A stretch of DNA of 64,000 nucleotides from Erpobdella octoculata (GCA_963978895.1 OZ022244.1:31425381-31489380), one strand, 5' to 3'; numbered from the stretch's first letter, positions 25,396 to 37,687 are shown. A program made the numbers and translations. Notes: generated by a model not told the origin, from the sequence alone.

Positions 25396-26290
25396 TTTTT
25401 AAGAAAATATAATTTGTATTAAAATTCGAAAATTCTTGGTGATCAGTGCAATTCGTCTAGTTTGCGCATATTTTCAACAACGTTACACAGATGGAACAAA
25501 CCATCATCATCATCATCACTAGCATTATAATCATCGTCGTCGTCATCGTCATCTTTATCGACACCATTATAATGACCGCTACCAGTCACTCATCGACATT
25601 ATTCGTTGATTGTATGTACCTCGTAGATCTCTCTCCCTCAAGAGATGAAGACAGTTGGTTGTAAATTTTCGTGAAAAAAAGAAGTAGCTATGCATTCAGC
25701 GCACCCAGTAAAATTATACACACTCGTTTAAATGCGATCTCTTTCTTTATCTGCGATCCGTTATACACGATAACGGCACAACAAGAAAACATCGTCTGTA
25801 TGTATTGCATATAAAAAAATGTACGCCAAACTTTAAGCTGCTTCTATATTTTGCAGGCTGAAATTCCCAGTGAACAATATATATTTTATTATTTTATACA
25901 GACCACATGGAGACGAATCGCACTTTAATTTTTTTTAAACAAGACCGAGCCGGTAATGCGAGGGGGTCAGTAGGGCACAAACCCCCTTTACCGTAGTAGG
26001 GCGAGAACCCCCCCCCCCCATCAAAGTGCTGACGACTCACAGGCTCTTAAATCATTTCAAAAAAAACTCTGGCATTAATTTTGATTTAAGACTTGATTTA
26101 TTTTACAGAATCATTTCTTATTCATAGAAAATGACTTTCTCTCTCATTTTTTCTCTTATTTTCTTATTTTTCATTTCTTCTTTTATTTTTTTTCTTTCTT
26201 TCACTCGATGCAATGAAATTAAAGAACCACGAATTGTCGTTTTTTTTTTCTTTTACAAACAAACCGCTTGTTTTCTGTTAAAGTAATTAT
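25396..26290. other. Non-coding spacer
   Basis: AT-rich, with a small ATC tract (25502-25520) and C runs at 26010. No gene recognised. Confidence 0.4.
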
Positions 26291-26293
26291 ATA

Positions 26294-26341
26294 GATGTTC
26301 ATGTTCATGTTCATGTTCATGTTCATGTTCATGTTCATGTT
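26294..26341. repeat. (ATGTTC)n hexanucleotide
   Basis: Eight near-perfect units. Confidence 0.92.
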
Positions 26342-26466
26342 CGTTATTCACAGTGTTTTTTTTTCATTAGAATACTTTAATCATTCATATCACTTGATGA
26401 AGAATTTGTACACCCCTGTAGCTCACAGCAACAATATTGTTTGTTTGTTTGTTATTCTAAATGCCG

Positions 26467-26602
<136 letters not shown>

Positions 26603-26766
26603 TTATAGCAGTAAATGAGTTGTTTAACGACAATATAAATGTTGAATTACACAGTGGTCAGGGAGACATGAAAGGAAGAAGTTGTGTTGCACTGTCCTAT
26701 TGTAACTCAAATATAACGCATAAATAAATAGAAAGAATATTAGAAGAATTGAGAAGAAAGAGAAAG

Positions 26767-26768
<2 letters not shown>

Positions 26769-26850
<82 letters not shown>
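26769..26850. repeat. (GA)n microsatellite
   Basis: About 80 bp of pure GA. Confidence 0.95.
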
Positions 26851-26853
<3 letters not shown>

Positions 26854-27928
26854 GAACAAATAGGCAGAGGCGATATAAGGCCATTATTAAAAATCAAGAC
26901 GCAAGGGGTTGCAGGTGCACGCCATCTTAAGAAAAAGGAGAGCGGCAAAAAGTAAACAAAACCTTAACAGATGACGATGAAAAGATTTCAATAATCAAAA
27001 AACTCCAGCAACAACGGGAAATGGCCTGCCTAAGGAACAACTTAAAAACTGGACGCAATAATTTGTTCTCGACAACAATGTCGAACTTTGAAAGACGTCT
27101 TCTGTATCGGATAAAACCTCTGTGAACATGTCACCTTTATAAAAAGGAAAAGTTAATTATTATTATTTCCATCTATTTCTTTACGAACTGTAAAAATTTT
27201 TCTTCAGTTTCTGAGAAATCGGGGGGGGGTGGGGCGAAAGCTTCTTCTGCCCCTCTTGCTTCTTAATTACGCGCCTTCCAACAACTCGAGCTGTATAGAC
27301 TTAATAGACTAATTTGAGTGCTCAAAAAAAAAAAAAATTTCAACGTTTAAACTTGAAAGAAATTTCTGCGAAACGTAATAAATCAACATGAAACCAACTT
27401 CTAAGGGGTTTCTTCTTCTTCTTCAAACTTGCATTCGAAAATATTCGAGAAAAAAATCTTGTCTTCCCCACCTGATAAAAAAAAGAGTTGAAGTGATTCA
27501 CCTGTCTCCACACCTGTAGTACCTACGAATAGCAACGGTATTGAATGTCTCAATAACGAGCGAATTTAATACAAACAAGATTTCAATAATAATTTTTTAA
27601 TTTTATTTAATTTATTTTTTTTAATTTAATTTTTTTTAATTTAATTTTTTAAAGATTTTCAAATTCCTTCAATTAACTTCACCTCCTGTCATGCTTGCTT
27701 GCTTGAATGTTTGCAAATCTTGAAAGTGAAAATTAACTAACTTCCCGTCATCCAATCGAGCTGAAATTTGAAATATAGGCTCAATCCATTCTTTTAAAGT
27801 TTGAATTTTTTTAAAAATTGTAATTAAAAATAATAATTTGTTTTAAAACAAATACAATTAAACAAATGCTCGCATATATATAAATTCAAAAATATTTCGG
27901 TTTCAAAGAAAAATTAGCCACCACCGCC
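26851..27928. other. Non-coding spacer
   Basis: AT-rich DNA. About 27700-27790 (gcaaatcttgaaagtgaaaa, then a gagctgaaatt motif) is related to short segments at 17080, 59745 and 61195 and is probably old mobile DNA. No gene. Confidence 0.4.
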
Positions 27929-28113
27929 TCCTTGTGGCCGTGGTGGCTAAGCGGTAAAGCGTTCGCTTGTCGCCTTGTAGGTCGGCGGTTCGAATCTCAC
28001 TGGCGTCACCATCGTAGCTCCCTTAAGCAAGGAGTTTACACGCATTGCTCAGGTTGAGTGTCTCGCGTGGTTAACAACTCCTTTCACTAACCTTAAAAAA
28101 AAAAAAAAAAAAA
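27929..28113 (+). mobile_element. tRNA-derived SINE with poly(A) tail
   Basis: Internal polymerase III promoter: A box tggctaagcgg at 27944-27954 and B box ggttcgaatct at 27987-27997, spaced as in a tRNA. A tRNA-unrelated body follows, then a run of about 19 A at 28095-28113. The tRNA-like part does not fold into a full cloverleaf that I can draw, and it continues into the body, so this is a SINE rather than a tRNA gene. No clear flanking duplication. Confidence 0.8.
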
Positions 28114-28156
28114 TTTGCAATAAATGAAAAGCTGGCTAATCTTGAAATATAAGGAA

Positions 28157-29430
28157 CTAGCAGTGCCCGTAGCGGCTTCGCTCGCATGAAATTAGAGAGT
28201 TTGAACCGTGCATCCATAGTAGAGATCAATTTTTTAGGTCTCGGCTCGGCCCGTCGACAACTTAGCCCAGCCCGTTTTAAAAACCTAAACTCCTGGCCCG
28301 GAACAGCCCATTCTTACAGGCCTAGAAGTTCTATATACTTGATGAAAAACTTCGGCCCGTCCCACCTTGACTTCAGGTTTGGCCCGGCCCAACTGAAGAC
28401 CCTAAAATCACTAAAATATCAATATACTTGGTGAAAAACCTCGGCCCGTCCCACTTTGATTTAAAGTTTGGCCTGGCCCGTGTGAAGACTCTAAAACAAC
28501 GGCTTGGCCCAACCGGTGATAAACTGGACTTAGCTACTTTTAACCGGCACAAAACTTCAAAATACTAATATTTACATTTGTAGCACTTACAGTTTTTGAG
28601 TAGCAGTTATTTTGAAATCAAATAACCCCACATTTGAGGTCCTGGAAACCAAATTTTTAAAAAATGTTGAAACACTTATATCATTATTTTTTGAGTAGAT
28701 ACTAAATACTAATTTTGACATCTGTAGCATTCACAGTTTTTGAGTAGCAGTTACTTTAAAAACCAAAGAAACCCTTTTCCACCCCACATTTGAGATCATG
28801 AAAACCAAAATTTCATATATCCTTATTTTTAGAGTAGAAACTAAATACTAATTTTTACTTTTGTAGCATTTACAGTTTTTGAGTAGCAGTTACTTTAAAC
28901 ACCAAGTAACCCAATTTTCCACCCCACATTTGAGGTCCTGAAAACCAAATTTTCAAAAAATAGTGAAACACGTATATCATTATTTTTAGAGTAGAAACTA
29001 AATACTAATTTTTACTTTTGTAGCATTAACAGTTTTTGAGTAGAAGCTACTTTAAAAACCAAATAACCCAATTTTCCAACCCACATTTGAGGTCCGGGAA
29101 ACCAAATTTTCAAAAAATGGTGAAACACGTATCTTTTTATTTTTCAAAAAGAATCTATATACCAAATTTCAAAATCTCCTCATTTTTGGTTTTCGAGATA
29201 TACATTGTTTTAGAAAAAAGTTTGTTTTCCAGTTTTTTCACCTCAGGAGCAAAATTTTCAAAAATCCTTTCTTAGCGGATGTTAACGCTATAAAAGTAAT
29301 ATAAGTTTCAAATTTCACGTTCCTAGGATGAGGCGTTTGAGCTCGGCGTTGATTATCAGTCAGTCATCTGTCAGTCAGTCAGTCAGTCAGTCAGTCAGTC
29401 AGTCAGGACATGTTCTTTTATATATATAGA
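28157..29430 (-). mobile_element. Helitron-like non-autonomous element
   Basis: On the minus strand it begins TC (tctatatatataaaag) after A and ends CTAG before T, the A^T insertion and CTRR end typical of Helitrons. A small stem agcg-aagc-cgct lies just inside the 3' end. A TCAG repeat sits near the 5' end (29356-29404). The body contains four copies of a unit of about 155 bp (28545-29150; core gtagcatttacagtttttga) and a GGCCCG-rich block (28215-28530) like the core of the MITEs at 4109 and 32819. No Rep/helicase frame. Confidence 0.7.
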
Positions 29431-29990
29431 TTTGTGGAAAAAACCTCGTTTTTTACGGCTTACTTGTTATCATTCTTGTTTAGATTATAAAACATTTTCA
29501 AAATTTATTAAAAAAAAAGTGTAACTTCAACTGCCCGCATTTGTCTCTTCCACCAAAATATCGCTCCCCAAAGCCCTTACAGATTGAGCAATAATTCAAA
29601 ACTAATTGTTGAGATTTCATTGAAAATTAGTTTGACCCAGCCATCTCCTTTTAATTGGACCGAGGATGCTAATTAATTTCTACCTCTACCAGACCGCCAG
29701 TTTTATTTTTTCTTTCCACCGGTGATAAATCACAACTCTCAACCGGCATCCTTTCCATCCTCCGATCTAGTAGTAGGAAGATCTGGAAGATAACAACTAC
29801 TCGTCGTCTGCGGCTGATTTTCCATGCACTCATCAAGGAGGCTTCTAACGACCGTGGAGCGAGAGGCGCGCTATCTTCCATCTCAACCCCCCCCCCGCCG
29901 ACAGACACCACAGATTGGCATATCCATACCCTCTCATCTAACCGACGACTTCAAGGTGAAAGGAAGAAACAAAGCGACTCTAAAACAATC
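29431..29990. other. Spacer without supported gene
   Basis: A minus-strand frame starting at 29911 (MVSVGGGGVEMED) lies just left of a promoter-like cluster and might be coding, but no domain is visible. Confidence 0.3.
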
Positions 29991-29999
29991 AGCGCTTCC

Positions 30000-30140
30000 G
30001 TCAGCCAATCAGTATGCTCATTTTTCTTCCTCCATGCATTATGTATTCATCGATCCAATCAGACCGCAACAATATGATCACGTGATGTTTCTGCACTCCA
30101 AGATGGCGACCGGAAGTGCACGTCACGTGTACTATCTCTT
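30000..30140. promoter_or_regulatory. Promoter-like motif cluster (CCAAT, YY1, ETS, E-box)
   Basis: Two ccaatcag boxes (30005, 30055), caagatggcgac (YY1-like, 30100), accggaagtg (ETS-like, 30109) and cacgtg E-boxes (30079, 30124) fall within 140 bp of comparatively GC-rich DNA. This is the usual make-up of a TATA-less housekeeping promoter. No downstream gene was identified on either strand. Confidence 0.4.
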
Positions 30141-30334
30141 GAGCGAGTGACATCTTTGTGAACTTGTGTTTATATTATTACATCATACCGTACAAGTACA
30201 ATGTATTTATTCCTCAATGTCCTCTGCCGGCTTCTATAGAAACGAATAAAGAGTAGAAGCTTTTTTTTATTATATATTTAGCACTGATCGCTCACATGTC
30301 TGACAAAGAACGATTTTTTTAAACAAGCCGATTT

Positions 30335-30630
30335 CAGCTAATTTCGGCAACAGCAAGCCGATTTCAGCTAATTTCGGCTACAGCAAGCAGATTTCAGCTA
30401 ATTTCGGCTACAACAAGCCGATTTCAACTAATTTCGGCTATAACAAGCCGATTTCAGCTAATTTCGGCTACAACAAGCCGATTTCAACTAATTTTGGCTA
30501 GAACAAACCGATTTCAGCTAATTTCGGCTACAGCAAGCCGATTTCAGCTAATTTTGGCTAGAACATGCCGATTTCAGCTAATTTCGGCTACAACAAGCCG
30601 ATTTCAGCTAATTTCGGCTACAATGGCTGG
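30335..30630. repeat. 30-bp minisatellite with palindromic core, about 9 copies
   Basis: Unit agccgatttcagctaatt then tcggctacaaca. Each unit has agccga and tcggct as inverted arms around agct, so every unit can form a small cruciform or hairpin. Confidence 0.93.
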
Positions 30631-30889
30631 CTGAGTAACAACGCGTATTAATAGATAGACGTATAGAAACATTTATCGAACTTCGTACTTAATGATGATG
30701 ATACAGAAATGAGCTTATGAGCTCTCTATAAAACAACGCAGTCTTATTCTTAACTAACACACGGAAACGGATTGCTATGAAGAAAGAGCTCGGAAAATAT
30801 AAATTAATACGCAAAACGATGACGATCGTTATTCAAGTTTAGATCGATACACATCTATAACTGAGTGACAACAAGAAAGAGACGAAACC

Positions 30890-31115
30890 TGATGGTGGTG
30901 ATGATGATGGTGATGATAATGGTGGTGATGATGGTGGTGATGATGATTGTGGTGATGATGATGGAGATTACGATGATGATGGTGATGATGATGGTGGTGA
31001 AGATGGTGATAATGATGACGGTTGTAGAGATGATGGAGATGATGATGGTGATGATAGTGGTAGCCATGATGATGATAGTAAATATGATGATAGTGGCGGC
31101 GATGATGATGATAAC
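30890..31115. repeat. (GAT/GGT)n array
   Basis: Degenerate GAT/GGT/GTG trinucleotides. Confidence 0.85.
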
Positions 31116-31524
31116 CGAGCGGCAGCGATGATTATGATATTGACGACTACCCAAAAAAGTAGAAATTGAACACAAGTGCATGCCGATACATATATGAAAC
31201 GATTGAGTACAAAAAAAAATAAATCGAATAAATTTATGAACACGAAACGAGAACGACAATGACAAAAAGACACAACAACGCCAACAGTCATGGTGCTAAA
31301 CATAAAAGGTACAGTACAGTACAGTGCAAAGGTACAGTACTGACAGTATACAGTGCAACGCAAAAAAAAAGTACAAGTAAGTACTAAACCGACCTCAAGT
31401 ACGACTAAAAATCACGATAATACATCGCTTAATATTTTTTTTAAACGAATTCTGTGACTAGCACGGTGCGCGTTAATAATAGTTATGGTAATTATTATAG
31501 CTATACAGCTGCTGGGTGTAATAA

Positions 31525-31668
31525 AAGTCATGGTGGTGATGATGATGATGATAAGAGTCATGGTGGTGATGATGATGATGATAGTCATGGTGGTGATGAT
31601 GATGATAAGAGTCATGGTGGTGATGATGATGATGATGAGAGTCATGGTGGCGATGATGATGATAGTGA
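31525..31668. repeat. 27-30-bp minisatellite, 5 copies
   Basis: Each unit is agtcatggtggtgatg plus GAT repeats; units differ by whole GAT triplets. Confidence 0.9.
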
Positions 31669-31764
31669 CGATTATGACGTCACACAGACGCCGATACCGT
31701 GTAGAATGTTTAGCAGAAGATAACTCAGAAGACAACAACGAGGTAGCTGTTTGTGTGTGTGGTC

Positions 31765-31915
31765 AGCAGCAACACCTGTCGAGGGGTTGAGGAAACTTGT
31801 TGTGTGGCCTGAGACACCTGTATTCGGCCGGGGAACACCTGTATGTTGTAAGGGACATCTGTATGTGATCAGAGACACCTGTCTGTGGTCAGAAACAGCT
31901 GTATGCGACGGTCAG
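31765..31915. repeat. Degenerate repeat carrying CACCTG E-boxes
   Basis: About five units of cacctgtatgtggtcagaga-like sequence, each carrying CACCTG or CAGCTG. Confidence 0.55.
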
Positions 31916-32810
31916 GGTCACTAGGCTAAATAAAGTACAGCTATTATAGGACATATGTTTAGACTCGGAAGAATTCAGGAAGGATCGTACATATCGCGTG
32001 TATCGAAACGACAATAAATTATAATTACAAATGAAAAACTTTACAAAAAGAATAAGATAACAAAAAATCTGTAATCGTTAGTCGGTCGTCCGTAAAGATG
32101 ATATGCCTGTCATTTGTTGTTTTGTTTGTGCTCAGTCTGTGAAACACGTGCAAGAAAGATAGAGGGAAAGAAAAAGTGAGAGTGGGGAGAGAGAAAGACA
32201 GAAAGAGAAAAAGAAAGGGAATAGCAGAGAGAGAGAGAGAGTTTTAAAAACAAATTCAAAATCAAGTGCAGAAGAAACAACAAAATTAAAAAAAAATTAA
32301 AAAAAAAATTAAACACGATTGAGCAAACGGTATGAATGCCAAAACAACGTCAACAACAACAGCAATAATAATAATAACAATATTATTATTATTATTCTTA
32401 TTATCAACAGCCGTAGCAATAAAAGCAAAAGCAATAGAACAAACTAAAAAAAAGGATTATAAAAATATCAGTGCGATATGGCCACAAAAAGAACGAAGCA
32501 ATTAGTCTTTTCTGTCGTCAACTAGACTGAAGGTGGTGGTCTTGATGACTATCATGAAAACGGTGGTAGTCATGATGACTATCATGAAAATGGTGATAGT
32601 CATGATGACTATCGTGAAAACGGCGGTGCTGATAACAATCTCAAATTGCGTAAAGGAAATTCGTGAAATATTTCTCGGAGGTTTTCAAATTGCATAAAAA
32701 ACGGAGCGGAAAGCTTTCGACCGCGGAGCGACACGATTGTCCGACATCTCCTCTTGGAACATCTAAGAAATGAGGAAAAGGAAAATGATGGAAAAATAAC
32801 ACAAAATAGA
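31916..32810. other. Non-coding spacer
   Basis: AT-rich with short purine tracts and a 36-bp near-repeat (tggtagtcatgatgactatc) at 32535-32620. No gene recognised. Confidence 0.4.
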
Positions 32811-32818
32811 GATGGCAC

Positions 32819-32932
32819 TAGAGTACTCATGGGGCCGATTTTTCGCGGCTCGGCCCGTTTCGTATGGACAAATTTTCAAGCCCGTTTGAAAACCCTAAGG
32901 TCAAGGCCAGGGTCGGCCGGTGCAGTACTCTA
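32819..32932. mobile_element. hAT-type MITE with perfect 8-bp target duplication
   Basis: The 114-bp element has inverted ends tagagtact and agtactcta and is flanked on both sides by gatggcac (32811-32818 and 32933-32940). The TAGAG end fits the hAT YARNG rule, and the 8-bp duplication is the hAT signature. The core is GGCCCG-rich, like 4109-4271. No coding capacity. Confidence 0.88.
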
Positions 32933-32940
32933 GATGGCAC

Positions 32941-33690
32941 GTTGCAGAACAAAAATGAAAATAGAACAAAAAACTGAAGCTTTGACCAATTCGAGGGTGT
33001 CGTTTTTCGTCCGGTTAGGGGGCTAGCAGCACATCCACGGGCACCCGTCACCCTGAACAATTACCACCCACCATTCGACTCTGATCGAGCAGTCATCGCA
33101 CGAGTCTAAGCAAGCACAGCCATTTCCAATCGACAGGACACACATGAACACCGGAAAAGAAAATCGTCAAAAAAAAAGAGAAAAAAATGATATTACGTCT
33201 TAGTGCACAACTTAAACTTTTCCCTACTTAGAATTAAAAAAAAACAGTAAAAAAAACCATCTGAGAATAAAATGAGCAAACATACTAACGAACGAGCTAC
33301 TAACAACAACCTAAACGACAAATAATCTCTCGTCTAACGACAAGAACAACACTTATAACAAATATACAGCTGCAGAAAAATATCTTTAAAATAAAATGGA
33401 TTTTCACATTTTCAAATTATTTTTTAATTTAGCTTATGTAATAAATAAGTAAATTAATTTTTATTACTTTTATTTTATTATTATTATATTTATTTTTTAA
33501 AAAATTTTTAGATGTCAGAAACTTAAAAAAACTAAATTAATTTATATATTTTTTATTCTATTATTATTTTAATGATATTTATTATTTAAATTTTTTTAGA
33601 ACTCAGAAACTAAAAAAACACAAAAAAGCCAGGTTAAGAAGATGGAAATAAACGAAACGAAAAAATATTCGATTATCACAATTACATGCG
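32941..33690. other. AT-rich non-coding spacer
   Basis: Nothing recognised. Confidence 0.4.
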
Positions 33691-33734
33691 ATGACAGTAT
33701 CAGAGATGATAGTTACTTGAATAACAACATAGTT

Positions 33735-35010
33735 ACAGGTAATCAAATGTAAAAACTAGATGACTATAGGCTTGTTACATGTAAATACAACTCATTACGC
33801 GTACGCATGCACGTAATGAAAAATCATTACCTAACCATTACATAAAATTATGAATTTTTGCACGTAAGAAATACTAAATGATAGCTCACATGATTGCAGT
33901 TTACACATTTGACTACAGAGTCTACAGGAATGTTACATGTAAATAAAAATCTTTACTTAAATGCTTTGAATGTTATGAATACTAAAGATTGGGTAAAAGT
34001 CATTTGTAAATAAAAGTTACATGTAAATAAAACTTATTAAATAAAAGTTACATGTAAAAAAACTTATTAAATAACAGTTACATGTAAATAAAACTGATCA
34101 AATAATAGTTACATGTAAATACAACTTATTAAATAACAGTTACACGTAAATACAACTTATTAAGTGATAATTACACGTAGGGCTATTTTCGTAATGCCCA
34201 AGTTCCGAAATGAATTTTCCACCGCTGTAATCAGTTCAATAAAATACATCAACGATTGCATAGGCTTACTAATGATGTTTTCTTATATCTTATAAAAATA
34301 TATAACTCTACTTTGTATCAAACAATAACTCAGCTAAGTACAAAAATAAACATCAATATCCAACGTTTTCGTGTTATTACTTGCCCTTTCAAATTCAACA
34401 ACATCAAGGATCGTTTCAAAAACCTTTTTCTCCATGACTTGATACGAAGTTGTTACATCACCGTGGTAAATTTGAACTTTTGTGCATAAACTATTTATAA
34501 GCAGATCGTATAACGACGTTCTGATATTTACAGATTTTTAAAAAGGTTTTAAAGAGTGGCAATGGAGCACAAAACATAGCCCTGGTAACATGTGGATACT
34601 ACATATTTCGTAAAGGTAACATGTTAATACATCTTATTAAGTAGTATACCACCTAATAATAATTACTTGTACATGCCTACCATTTATTCACTGATAGTAT
34701 GATTACACATACATTCCTACTGCACATTTAATTATAATTATATGTTGAACCCACTTATTAACTAACGGTTACAAGCAAATAATAGTAATCAAATGATGGT
34801 TACATGTAAATATTAATAATAAATTGATGATTACATGTATATATTACTAGTCAAATGATGGTTACATGTAAATATTACTAAAAAATTTATGGTTACATTG
34901 TATATATTACTAATCAAATGATGGTTACATGGAAACATAACAAAATAATAGATAGTTACATGTAAATATAACTAATCAATTGATGGTTACATGTAAACAC
35001 TGCTTAATAA
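33735..35010. repeat. Field of TTACATGTAA-type palindromic repeats
   Basis: About 25 dispersed copies of ttacatgtaaata, many in a 28-32 bp rhythm with cttattaaataa or aatcaaatgatgg. The core is a 10-bp palindrome. Units are strongest at 34010-34160 and 34780-35000. Confidence 0.8.
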
Positions 35011-35291
35011 GTAATACTAGCACATGGGATACAAATAAAATCCTAATGACCTTGCAACTCGTCTTACTAACAGATTAACTTATAAATAATAATCTACAAC
35101 AACATAGCTACGATTGAGTAAGGTGTCCAGTAACACAATGAAAGCATCAAGGCAGGCACACTCAAACATATACTCACAGCTGCAAAGAAGCATATAGACA
35201 GGTAGACAAGCAGACACCTGAGATATGACAGTAACGACACTATACAACATCTGGTCATATGAAAATATCCTGAGTTGGAATGTAGCCGGTA

Positions 35292-35466
35292 CAGTGAAAC
35301 CTGGATTTTGTGAAAGAAAAAAAATGGAACTACTCATGGATAGCTGAACAAAAATTAAAACAAAATTAATTGCACAACTTTTAAATCAACCAAATCGGAG
35401 GAAAAAAAATCATAAAACTAAGAATTGTTTACAATCGAAAGACGACATAGAGTCCAGGTTTCACTG
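35292..35466. mobile_element. Small element with 14-bp inverted ends
   Basis: cagtgaaacctgga on the left and tccaggtttcactg on the right are exact reverse complements 147 bp apart. No convincing target duplication. Confidence 0.5.
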
Positions 35467-35687
35467 CCTCTTGGAACAGAATAACAATATTTTTAGAAAC
35501 ACACTGGATACTATTTCGTAGAGTTCATTGACCTTGTTAAAATGCACCGTAGAATGTACATCGCAGCAACAAATTCATTCTCCGTCCGGATAAATTTGAA
35601 ATTGCGCTGAAAATAACCCGTATACTATAACTGCTGAAAGAATACTAAAAATAAAATAAAATAACAATAACAATAAAATAACAATAA

Positions 35688-35689
<2 letters not shown>

Positions 35690-35742
<53 letters not shown>
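35690..35742. repeat. (TAA)n microsatellite
   Basis: Pure AAT/TAA. Confidence 0.9.
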
Positions 35743-37240
35743 GTAAATAATGATTTTGCTGATGATGATGAAAATAAATAGTAAGCCAGGTAAGTTAATT
35801 ACAGCTGATGGCACTGTCACAACATGATAAGACATTATTAACTTTACAATACGATGATCACATATCGCGTAAATATACAAACATCTAGAAAACAATGCAA
35901 GAGTGATAAAGTAGGTATCATCTAAAGTAAATACAAACTATAACACGACATTAAATTTTTGACTTTAAACGAAATAACGTCGGTGCAGGATCAATGACAG
36001 AAGTGCAAGTGTAATCACGTGGAATAACGACGTCACGAGATATATATATATATATACAAAAATACAGACAAAGTAAAAATGAAACTGAACGATACCGCGT
36101 GTTACGATAGATTACACACGTGAGCTTAGCTAGCAAGCAGACATGCAAACTTTCATCACATAAACATCTATATACCAATTTGCTTAAAACTGTAATTTGT
36201 AGCATTAAATTCAGTCAGACCCGTCCGTACACATCAAACTTGAGTTCCGCATTCCCTGCAGATCCCAGACGACAACTGGGAAATGTCGATCGTTCGGAAA
36301 TTTATGCTAATCGTGTACAAATTATGCGAATGTATGAAAATATTGCGCATCAAATTGCATTTAAAAAGTTTATATTTAATTAGAAAAAAAGGCTCGTTCG
36401 GAGAGGCAAGCTGAGCTCTTGTTGTGCAGAAAAAAAGAAGCATTATTTAATTAATTATGGTACACGTTGTGTTCTAAAAATATCAAGCCAGTCAATGATT
36501 GAGAAGGTTTTCAACTGGAAAACCCTTTGATGGAGTTGAAAGGTTTTTGCAAAGAAGGTTCTTACTGTAGTTGGAATTAAATTGAGAATAACCTCAAAGT
36601 AGAAATTGAAATGCAAAACAAAAATATTTGATAACCAGCAGATATTTATAATTATTTAAAAAAAATTTTTAAAACAAAATGTTTTATAAATTAAATAATT
36701 CTAAAAGCAAATTACATAAATTATTATCTTTAATCAGAAGGTTTCTAAACATAAACAATCAAGTAGTAGGGATGTGACGAATTCAATCTTACAGGCCAGA
36801 AATCTTAACAAACAGCCTATCCTAATAATTCTAAGAATGGAAACAGACCGTGTATCCGAACCAGTTGTAGATATTTATACATTTACAACTAAAAAATATG
36901 TTTACAAATAAAATACCCATAGAGAATCAATATTGTATAAATAAAAACATTTAAAAATATAAATAACTTAATATTTTATAATATTATACTCTGTAATTAT
37001 TCAAAATACTGTTCGTTTTCATTAATATGTGATTTAGCCGAGGCAACGTAGGTATTGATATCCGTATTATACGCATTATCATCAGGGCAGAGGTTCGATA
37101 CCCGAATTATATCATCTCCATATATATTATATGTCTGTGTAGAAAGCATGTGTCCATGTGAGTGTTTTTGTATACGAAAATAGTTCTCATTAAGTCTCAG
37201 AAAAATATAGGAAAACTTTACAAAAAAATGACTGGTAATA
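35743..37240. other. Non-coding spacer
   Basis: No gene recognised. 37035-37110 has a tRNA-like B box (gaggttcgatacccg), probably a SINE remnant. Confidence 0.35.
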
Positions 37241-37594
37241 TTGATGAGTGAGAGAAAAGTTATGCAAGAGATGAAGAAGAGAAAAAAAAACGGATCATGT
37301 TGTGGATATTGTAGATCTAAAGTTGGGTCATGTTGTAAAATTTGTAGATCTAAAATTGGGTCATGTTGTAGAATTTGTAGATCTAAAATTGGGTCATGTT
37401 GTGGAAGTTGTAGATATAAAATTGGGTCATGTTGTAGAATTTGTATATCTAAAAATGGGTCATGTTGTAAAATTTGTAGATCTAAAATAGGGTCGTGTTG
37501 TGGAATTTGTAGATCTAAAATTGGGTCATTTTGTAGAATTTGTAGATCTAAAATAGGGTCATTTTGTAGAGTTTGTAGATATGTAGAAGCATAG
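37241..37594 (+). other. 33-bp minisatellite with open Cys-rich frame
   Basis: Nine tandem 33-bp units (37296-37585). Because 33 is a multiple of 3, an ATG-started frame of 117 codons reads through as an 11-residue repeat, GSCCRICRSKI and variants, after a basic leader. A second frame is also open over much of the array, and no splice or promoter signal was seen. It is more likely a minisatellite than a gene, but the repeated Cys-Cys-x2-Cys spacing deserves a check. Confidence 0.3.
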
Positions 37595-37687
37595 AAGACT
37601 AAATGAGTTTTGCAAGCACCAGAAGTACTGTACTACCACTACGTACTTCTATAGTAAAATATATAATAAAACGATACAAAAATAAAT

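Noticed and set aside
27944..28010. tRNA gene
   Set aside because: Has A and B boxes but no full cloverleaf, and it continues into a body with a poly(A) tail, so it is a SINE.
30335..30630. CRISPR-like array (30-bp repeat, regular spacing)
   Set aside because: There are no unique spacers: the whole unit repeats, and the DNA is from an animal nucleus.
34256..34489. 77-codon plus frame in the TTACATGTAA field
   Set aside because: AT-rich chance frame with no recognisable domain.
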